This document shows positions 56,963 through 64,000 of a stretch of DNA of 64,000 nt, piece by piece (the first letter of the stretch is position 1; every line of letters starts with the position of its first letter). The DNA is from Arachnopeziza araneosa. Its lineage: Eukaryota > Ascomycota > Leotiomycetes > Helotiales > Arachnopezizaceae. A program made the position numbers and the translations under genes. The notes under the pieces are model-generated. The model had not been told where the DNA came from and did no database searches. It saw only the letters and a program-made list of their open reading frames with translations. The stretch spans positions 124,001-188,000 of the forward strand of contig QYAI01000023.1 of assembly GCA_003988855.1 (NCBI GenBank), given 5' to 3'.

Positions 56963-58077
56963 GTTGCAGAGATCGGATGATGATACCAATTCGCGTTCCT
57001 GGTGTTTTCAAAAGATGGCGACGCTCCGGTCCTGGACATTGCTGAGGGACACCGCCGGCCAGCAGCCGGGAGAGACATGGCTCTTGATGAATGCTGTACC
57101 GTGCGGAGAATAAAGGGCACGCTAAGACTCACACTCGTTCCATGTGTTTCGCGGACGGCAAATTGCTCCGCTGGGCGAGCGTGGTGATGCACTTGCCAGA
57201 GGCGGGTGGTGGGAGGAGAGGTGTGTACAGTAGAGAGGTGTGTACGCATGTACGGATTAGGCAGGCGCGAGGCCGCTGCCGCCACCAGAACGAGTTTTAG
57301 CGCGTTCCAGGTCCCCCAATCTCTCAGACTCGGGCCCGCAGCGTCAGTAGAGACCCTATAAATGTCAGCTGCCTGCAGAGGCATAAAGATAGGTATGTAT
57401 GCACATGTAAGATGCACTGGCCCCTGACGAGAGAGCTCCTACGCATCGTGCTGGCGGAGCTTCTTCCCTTCTAGAAGATGGTCTCCACTCTGGTCCGGCG
57501 CCCTTATCTCTCTCCTCGTGGCGGGAAAAAAAAAATAAAAATAAAAAGACTGATTTCTCTCTGGAATGACTGGAAATGGTTCTAGTACCATGATAAGCTC
57601 CATGTTGATGTACACAAACCACCAGCGAAAGGGGCGGCCCTGACAGTCGCCTTGCTCGGCAACAATCTTGCGAATCTGTCGATCCCGTCCCACCCCCCCC
57701 CTCTTTTCCCCTGCTTGGTAACTGACGGTGCAAGGGTGGTGAAACGGCCCGCGGGGTGATCGAGGACTGCAACTCTTACCCTGGGACTTGGTCGGCTCGC
57801 GTGCCGCGGTAGAGCTCCAAGGTGCCTTCAAGCCTTTACCCCGTCGGCCATGGCTTGCACCCAGGCGGGTTAATCTACGACGGACACTTACAACCTCCAA
57901 GCTGCAGTGAACCAGCCTACTTGCTACTAAAAAAGACTTGAAACTTGAAGGAAGATTCCCCAAAGTTTCGTGTTCCAGCACATCAAATCATCAGTCTGGA
58001 AGACGCTGTGGCTATTTGATGCAAACCTCAATCTCTCAAACTCTTCACACCATCTCAATTCTCGTGCATACCCCCAT
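56963..58077. other. Intergenic, 1.1 kb
   Basis: Promoter of the GPCR gene. It is GC-rich with an A-rich run at about 57527-57546 and a C-run near 57690. Open frames here (for example 57439-57981) lack motifs and look fortuitous. Confidence 0.45.
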
Positions 58078-59172
58078 CTAGGTCATAACATTGATTAACT
58101 CTTCTCCCTTCACCCACTTCGCTAGAATCTCAACCTGCTGCTCGTACCACCTCGCCATCGTATCCTCCTCCACATATCCCATATGCGGACTCAGCAACAC
58201 CCTCGACTTCCCCTCCTCACCCCACTTGGTTGTTCTCCACCTACTGTTCTCCGGCAGCGGTTCAATCTCAAACACGTCCAATGCCGCACCTCTAATCTTC
58301 CCCTTCCCTAGAACATCAAACAACGCATCATCATCTACGACAGGGCCTCTTGATGTGTTGATGAAAAGAGCAGAAGGCTTCATCAGAGCCAAATCCGCTG
58401 CGGCAACGAGACCACGAGAGCGCTCGGAGAGGGGATAATGCACTGATACGACATCGCCTTGCCTAAAGGCCTCTTCTTTAGAAACGACTTTGAAGACTTT
58501 CTCACCATCTCCATCTTCAGTTGGCAGGCCGAGTTCTTGAGCTTTCTCGTCGGCTCTTTCCTGTGTAAGAGACGTAGACCAGCAGAGAATACTCATGCCA
58601 AATGATTGATACAGGATTTTCGCCACCGTGCCACCTAATCGCCCTAGCCCGAGGGTGGAGAAGTTTTTACCTGAGAGCCCTGTGGCGAAGTTGGTTTGCC
58701 AGAGGCCGGATTTGACGTTGAGGTCGTCAGAGGCGATGCAGCGTGCGAGACCGAGGATGAGAGCGATGCAGTGCTGGGTTGTGGAATCAGGTCCTTGGCG
58801 GGACTTTTTGGTGCTCTTGGATTTTTCGATGGCACCTGTGACGGTGATTCCGAGGGATCTGGCGGCGTCCAAGTCGATTCCGCGATTTTTCATACCCGTT
58901 GTGAGAAGAAGTTTGAGGTTTGGAAGTTCTTTGAGGAGGGATGCTGGAAACTGAGTTCGTTCTCGCATGGATGAGATGACAGAGAATGGTTTGAGGCGGG
59001 TGATCAGTTCTTGTTTGACATTTTCTGGTGTGTCGGGGTGATTGAAAGGGAGGAGGGTCGAGGGAAAGAAGGCGATCTCGATTTGGGACGCAAAGGGAGA
59101 GAATATGGACTGTGTGATGCCTTCGTAGTCGTCTAGGATGGCGAGCTTGATAGTTTTGGGGATTGGAGCCAT
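58078..59172 (-). CDS. D-isomer-specific 2-hydroxyacid dehydrogenase
   Basis: NAD(P)-dependent oxidoreductase acting on D-2-hydroxyacids. Intronless, 364 residues from ATG 59172 (MAPIPKTIKLAILDDYEG). The nucleotide-binding motif is GLGRLGGTVAKI (G-x-G-x-x-G). Catalytic residues are recognisable: Arg in NTSRGPVVDDDAL, Glu in DVFEIEPLP, and His in LLSPHMGYVEED. The residue region after the glycine motif (CWSTSLTQERAD) lacks the acidic residue typical of strict NAD enzymes, so NADP use is possible. It diverges from the arabinitol dehydrogenase gene over 684 bp. The antisense frames are shadows. Physiological substrate unknown. Confidence 0.9.
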   Translation of the reverse strand: MAPIPKTIKLAILDDYEGITQSIFSPFASQIEIAFFPSTLLPFNHPDTPENVKQELITRLKPFSVISSMRERTQFPASLLKELPNLKLLLTTGMKNRGIDLDAARSLGITVTGAIEKSKSTKKSRQGPDSTTQHCIALILGLARCIASDDLNVKSGLWQTNFATGLSGKNFSTLGLGRLGGTVAKILYQSFGMSILCWSTSLTQERADEKAQELGLPTEDGDGEKVFKVVSKEEAFRQGDVVSVHYPLSERSRGLVAAADLALMKPSALFINTSRGPVVDDDALFDVLGKGKIRGAALDVFEIEPLPENSRWRTTKWGEEGKSRVLLSPHMGYVEEDTMARWYEQQVEILAKWVKGEELINVMT

Positions 59173-59856
59173 AGTGAGGAGTGGATAACGTATACGTTGC
59201 AAAGTCAGTCACGGTTGAAGTTACCGAAATGGAGGAGCTTGAATGTCAATTAAAATGAGGCTGAGATCTTCGGACCCGAACCAATTCAGCTGTCGTTGAA
59301 AGAAAGCTATATAAGAATATGAAGAATACGGTTAATTTAATATACACGATGGATAATAGAAGTTCTGCGGTTGTCTTGCGACATCGGATGAGCCTCAATG
59401 ACGAAAACTTTGTCAGCAGCACGCAAGGGGAAGAGCTAAGTTAGAGCACGTGAAGTTTGGGACTTGGGATTCTAAATTCCAAGAGCTAGAGCTCCTTTAA
59501 CACTCTTCTCCTCCTCATTGGTGCGCGTCAAACTTCACAGTGTGGAGAAGGGTCCGGGGTTGTATTCCCCGACGCTCCCAACCCCACCATTGCAATGCTC
59601 TGTCGTAGGAGGCTGCGACAGGATAATGCCTCGTCTAGCAAAAGAAAGCTCGTGGATTAGATCAATTCATTCGGAGAATGGACACTTGCGGGCCATTCAC
59701 TTAGTGGCGAAGCACCGAGTTGGCGGATAATTGTGGATAGTCGTAGGTCAGTTGACTGGCAGTTCCTGCATTGACACGATATGAATTGGAACTCGTCCCG
59801 CCATTAAGAAGTCAACTACTTTCTCGAGAGAGGATCATCAAGATATCATCATCACA
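59173..59856. other. Divergent promoter region, 0.68 kb
   Basis: Lies between the hydroxyacid dehydrogenase and L-arabinitol dehydrogenase genes. It contains CACGTG at 59447-59452 and a CGGATAAT motif at 59724-59731. Confidence 0.5.
59724..59731 (+). promoter_or_regulatory. AraR-like motif (CGGATAAT) upstream of LAD gene
   Basis: Fits the CGGDTAAW pattern described for the arabinose regulator AraR of Aspergillus, 126 bp before the arabinitol dehydrogenase ATG. Whether this fungus has AraR is not visible here. Confidence 0.35.
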
Positions 59857-61023
59857 ATGGCCCCTTCAGCAACCGAACTTCCAAGCCACACAGTGGTCAA
59901 GCCTTCAAAAGCTAATATTGGAGTGTATACCAACCCAGCCCACGAGTTATGGGTAGCAGAAGCAAAGCCTTCTCTTGAAGAAGTGGAAAAAGGAGATACA
60001 CTAAAGCCAGGAGAAGTGACAGTTGGAATCAAGAGTACGGGTATCTGCGGGTAGGTCCATCGCCATCTCCTGAAGCTCTGCTAACTTTCCAGATCTGATG
60101 TCCACTTCTGGCACGCAGGTTGCATCGGTCCTATGATAGTAACAGACACGCATATTCTCGGCCATGAATCTGCTGGTGTCATCCTTGCGACCCATCCTTC
60201 TGTTTCAAATCTAAAGGTCGGCGACCGTGTAGCTATCGAGCCAAACATCATCTGCAATGAATGCGAGCCATGCCTAACAGGTCGTTACAACGGATGCGAG
60301 AGAGTCGAGTTTCTCTCTACTCCTCCAGTGCCAGGATTGCTTCGCAGATATGTCAACCATCCTGCTATCTGGTGTCATAAGATTGGAGATATGAGTTTCG
60401 AAGATGGCGCATGCTTAGAGCCCTTGAGTGTGTCTTTGGCAGCCATGCAGAGGAGTGGTGTAAGGTTGGGCGATCCTGTTTTGATCTGCGGTGCTGGACC
60501 AATTGGTCTGATCTCTCTGTTGTGCTGTCAAGCTGCTGGTGCATGCCCGCTGGTCATTACGGACATTGATGAAGGCAGACTACAGTTCGCGAAGAAGATT
60601 TGCCCATCTATCACCACCTTCAAAGTAGAGAGATTGTCAGCGGAGGAATCCGGCAAGAAGATCGTAGAAGCATTTGGAGGAATTGAGCCAGCTGTGGTAT
60701 TAGAGTGTACCGGTGTCGAGAGCAGTATTTCTGCAGCGATCTGGGCTACCAAGTTTGGAGGAAAGGTTTTTGTGATTGGAGTTGGGAAGAACGAGATGAG
60801 TATCCCATTCATGAGGCTTAGTGTACGAGAGATCGACCTACAGTTTCAGTATCGGTACTGCAATACTTGGCCGAGAGCTATCCGGCTTGTGCAGAGTGGA
60901 ATCATCGACATGAAGAAGCTAGTCACCCACCGATTTCAGCTAGAGGACGCAGTAAAAGCATTCGAGACTGCTGCGAACCCAAAGACCGGGGCGATCAAGG
61001 TACAGATAAAGAGTGAGGACTGA
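59857..61023 (+). CDS. lad1: L-arabinitol 4-dehydrogenase (zinc-dependent MDR family)
   Basis: Oxidises L-arabinitol to L-xylulose with NAD+ in the fungal L-arabinose pathway, in the cytosol. Exons 59857-60050 and 60093-61023 (42-nt intron GTAGGT...CTAAC...CCAG) give 374 residues. Catalytic-zinc ligands are in STGICGSDVHFW and GHESAG; the structural-zinc cysteines are in [18 protein letters not shown]. The Rossmann motif is CGAGPIGLI, with Asp in [12 protein letters not shown] for NAD+. [19 protein letters not shown] and [17 protein letters not shown] are nearly diagnostic of LAD rather than xylitol or sorbitol dehydrogenases. The frame is intact. Expression on arabinose is expected from family knowledge and supported weakly by the AraR-like motif. 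Confidence 0.93.
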
Positions 61024-61273
61024 ACTTCATTTTAAAGGATCGCGCATAGCATATAGAAGATAGCAGCATTGTTGAATCGATTAAACCGCAATAGAGTTGA
61101 AGCAATCCTGACATTACTTGGAAGTCATGTGACGAGGCTAATTTGGTCCCGTACATTCCCGCCCGTCTGCAAAAAGCTTCAAAATCTCCCACGCACCCTA
61201 AACACCACCTATTCCTCCATTGCGACCGCATCAACTTCTCCACTCCCAATCCTTTTATCAATTGGGGCACAAG

Positions 61274-61983
61274 ATGTCGTTCGCCATCTCCCGCGCTGTT
61301 TTACGGCGCTCCGTCAAGCTCCCTGGAGCAGGGAAAAGATTCGAGAGCACAGCGACAAAAGCTACCGAGGCGGCCAAAGAGACAGCCTCGAAGGCGGGGG
61401 ATAAGACGAAAGAATTTCAAAGCAAAGCAAGCGAAGGGCTGAGTAGAGTCAGTTCTGCAGCTGGGCCCGCAATTAGTGGTGCTGCGAAGGGGTTGGGTAA
61501 TGCGTTGGGTAAGATTGGAGGAAGGACGGGGAGACTGATCGCTTTTTTTGAGCGTGAGTAGTTCAATCGATGGATGCGAAGCTCAATGGCTAATTTTGGC
61601 GTTTACAGGACAAATTCCACCAACGGTTTACTATGCGCGTGTTGGTCTTGAGCTCGGAAAGCTTGTGTTCCAAGGACAGAAGATGACGCCTCCGTAAGTA
61701 TTTCGCTCAAGTCCAAATCTTTAGCTGATGCAGTTGGACTTTCAGACCCGTATCTACTTTCCAATCCTATTTCCAACGTCTTGTCAAAAGCGTCCGCAAC
61801 CCGAGTGCCCTTACACCAGGTCAATCACCTGAGACTATTCTTCAACGCATCCGCAATGCCAATTCCAGCCAGCTGGTAGCAGGAGCAGTTATAACAGCCG
61901 AAGTATTGGGTTTCTTCACGGTTGGTGAGATGATTGGAAGGATGAAGTTGATTGGATATCGAGGAGAGACTGCACACCACTGA
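61274..61983 (+). CDS. ATP20: Mitochondrial F1Fo ATP synthase subunit g
   Basis: Fo subunit of the inner-membrane ATP synthase, involved in dimer formation and cristae shape. Exons 61274-61553, 61609-61693 and 61746-61983 give 200 residues. The start at 61274 gives a basic, Ser/Arg-rich presequence (MSFAISRAVLRRSVKL). Then comes an Ala/Lys-rich amphipathic stretch, followed by the family core: RQIPPTVYYARVGLELGKLVFQGQKM and PVSTFQSYFQRLVKSVRNPS, and a C-terminal membrane helix with AVITAEVLGFFTVGEMIGR, carrying the GxxxG-like dimer face. The position next to the arabinitol dehydrogenase gene (250 bp) appears incidental. Confidence 0.9.
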
Positions 61984-62802
61984 ATGAAACAACAACGGAG
62001 GATTGAAAGTTGAAGAAATAGAGAGATGGAATGAGAAGCAGGAGAGATGTGCTCTTTTTCGACTCGCAGTGTTGATAGAGCTACGGATCGAGGAACAGCA
62101 CATTGTATTTGCACATATCCTGCACACCTTTTCTTTGTATGTCTGTACATCACCAATAAACAGCATAATGGAAGATTTAAGTTCTTCCCTTGTCTTCGAT
62201 AATTCAAGGGTCCGTTCGTCGCTACCTCCGCCAGCGATCGAATAATTAACTGCTATTGCTTACTTTGTTACCTCGGCAGCAATGTTTGAGAGAGCAAAGA
62301 ATATTTTGCTATTTATACTTCCCAGTGAAAAATTATACGCCAGCTAACCTCAGCTCACCATTTAAGCCTCGTCAGCATCGTTGATCGAGCATCTTCAGTT
62401 TCGATAAAAATCAAATTTCAATCTATAAGATAAAGTTGTTCCAGCTCCTCTGCTCGGTAAATCAACGCAAGTCCGTTTACTCAGAACCGAAGCCATCTTT
62501 GCTTCAGCCTCCAGAATTGGACATGGCAGTCTCGTCGTAAGGAAAGGGATATATCGGCAGTGCTTATATTTCCGTTTTCGTGAAATTAGACCAGCATCAG
62601 GCGTGCATTTTTCGGGAGGGGCTTGCTTGTATGCTTGTCTTGGCTACTCATCGCAACTAGGGTTGACATGAGCCAAAATTCAACCTCATCTACGTACAGT
62701 ATAGCCCTTAAAACCCCACATCAGACTCATCATGGATTCCCTCTTCTCTAATGGCCACGTTCACTCAACATTTTTATTCTTCCATCCTTGAGCTCTCTTA
62801 CT
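61984..62802. other. Intergenic, 0.8 kb, promoter of beta-mannosidase
   Basis: No gene. A CreA-like CCCCAC lies at 62714-62719, 84 bp before the next ATG. Confidence 0.45.
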
Positions 62803-64000
62803 ATGAAAGTCGCTCACTTCCTTCCCTTACTGGGAGTAGCCAGCGGCGTTAATGTTGTCGATCTGAATCATGGCGGTTGGAGCTTGACTAGTCAAAATGG
62901 TAGTATTAAGGTTCCAGCGAAGGTTCCAGGCCAGGTTCACCTCGATTTATTTGCTGCGGGGACGATCCCGGATCCGTATTTTGGAAATGGGGATTTGGAG
63001 TTGAGGTGGGTGACGTTGCAGAATTGGACTTATGAGACTGCAGTGAATTTGTGAGTTGACATCTATTATAAATCGAAATAAAACAGTGTGATACCAGATC
63101 AGTGTAATGACGAGCATCACGAGAGTATCTTTATCTGTCTGTTGTACTCATACTGACTAGATATAGAGACTTCTCAAATAAGTGGAAAACATACGTTCTA
63201 TTTGAAGGTTTAGATACATTCGCAACTATATCATTTTGTGATCACGAGATTGCCACTACCAATAACCAGTTTCGACAATACCACTTCGACATCTCCAAAT
63301 ATGTTCAGAACTGTACCAGAAATCGTACCTTGGCGGATCAGCCCAAGTTATCAGTGAACTTTGGCTCTGCAATCAATATCTCTCAATCGATAGCCGATCT
63401 TCCTGGCCAAGAGACGTGGCCGGGTGGTGTTGAAGGTCTTTTTGAATTTCCAAATCGGCAATTCATCCGGAAAGAACAGAGTGATTTCGGCTGGGATTGG
63501 GGACCAGCTTTTGCACCGGCTGGGATCTGGAAAGAGGCGTGGGTTGTCCAATTGCCAAAAGGAGGAGTTTTTGTCAAAAATTCCTTACTTGATATCTACC
63601 GTCACGGCCAACTTAATAATCTACCACCTGATCAAACGGCACCGTGGGTTGTCAGCGCGAGCTTAGATGTGATGGGAAAGCTTCCTCGTGATGCTGAGAT
63701 GACAATTGAAATCTTGACCTTGAGTAATGTTACAGTGGCCAGTGGGATGTTGCAGAATGTCACTATATCTAACTCGACAATTACTGGCAGCATTATCCTA
63801 GATCCAGGAGAGTTTGATCTTTGGTGGCCGACTGGAATGGGAGATCAGAATCTCTATAATTTCAAGATCAACGCAGCCAGTAAGGGCGAAGTGATAGCTT
63901 CAGTAACTAAGAGAAGCGGATTTAGAACTATCATCTTGAATATGGAACCAATTTCAAACGCCCAGCTTGCAAAAGGAATAGCACCAGGAAACAACTTCCA
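62803..64000 (+). CDS. GH2 beta-mannosidase (secreted, A-type), 3' end beyond window
   Basis: Removes terminal beta-mannose from mannan-derived oligosaccharides outside the cell. Exon 1 is 62803-63050; a 110-nt intron (GTGAGT...TGACTAG) ends at 63160; exon 2 runs off the right edge, so about 362 of an expected 900 or more residues are seen. A signal peptide (MKVAHFLPLLGVASG) is present. The GH2 sugar-binding domain is clear: GSIKVPAKVPGQVHLDL, WKTYVLFEGLDTFATI, NNQFRQYHFDISKYV and QSDFGWDWGPAFAPAGIW, then FDLWWPTGMGDQNLYNF. Catalytic residues lie beyond the window. I chose the ATG at 62803 because the longer frame opens with TTG. No lesions are seen. Confidence 0.92.

Noticed and set aside
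57365..57981. Leftward 135- and 180-codon frames
   Set aside because: GC-rich promoter sequence of the CFEM-GPCR gene; composition is Arg/Ser/Pro-biased with no family match.

Overview
The window looks like nuclear DNA of a filamentous ascomycete (Pezizomycotina). Genes are interrupted by short GT-AG introns of about 42-70 nt, often with CTAAC/CTGAC branch sites. The families are typical of that group: fungal Zn2Cys6 regulators, GH7 cellulase, CFEM-GPCR, HET, a fungal STAND NTPase, 2EXR and FTA2-like kinase. A Leotiomycetes placement (Helotiales-like, plant-associated or saprotrophic) would fit the gene mix, but this is weak inference. I see no bacterial operons, CRISPR arrays, rRNA or convincing tRNA. 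All gene models below were built by reading frames and splice sites by eye.

Layout. 0-13.7 kb: the 3'-incomplete end of a Fungal_trans_2 protein, an intact Zn2Cys6 regulator, a decayed PHO84-type phosphate permease, a decayed amidase flanked by diverged direct repeats, a coiled-coil protein built on a 53-residue tandem repeat, and an unknown multi-pass membrane protein. 13.7-17.1 kb is gene-poor. 17.1-24.3 kb: a GH7 endoglucanase with CreA, XlnR and TATA-like motifs, convergent with a POT peptide transporter, then a gene-poor stretch with a zinc-cluster relic and a 2EXR protein. 24.7-29 kb: a BAHD-type acyltransferase and a Zn2Cys6 regulator diverging from a 281-bp promoter. 29.3-42 kb: an intact SPX-EXS (SYG1/XPR1) phosphate exporter, a CHR chromate transporter, a GT69 mannosyltransferase, a basic low-complexity protein, and an XPG-like protein that has lost nuclease residues.

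42.3-49.8 kb is an accessory island of self-recognition-type genes in decay. It holds a STAND NTPase with two in-frame stops, an apparently intact FTA2/kinase-like gene, a fungal protein of unknown function with a +1 frameshift, a truncated HET-domain gene and an orphan coiled-coil exon. 50.3-57 kb: a five-exon monocarboxylate-type MFS transporter, 3.2 kb of non-coding DNA with short tandem repeats, and an eight-exon CFEM-GPCR (Pth11 type) with a 22-bp minisatellite in its last intron. 58-64 kb: a D-2-hydroxyacid dehydrogenase, L-arabinitol 4-dehydrogenase, mitochondrial ATP synthase subunit g, and the 5' part of a secreted beta-mannosidase.

Themes. Plant cell-wall use: GH7, beta-mannosidase and arabinitol dehydrogenase, with peptide and monocarboxylate-type transporters nearby. 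Phosphate: an intact SPX-EXS exporter but a dead permease 23 kb away. Gene decay: at least five broken genes, with nonsense and frameshift lesions rather than transposon insertions.
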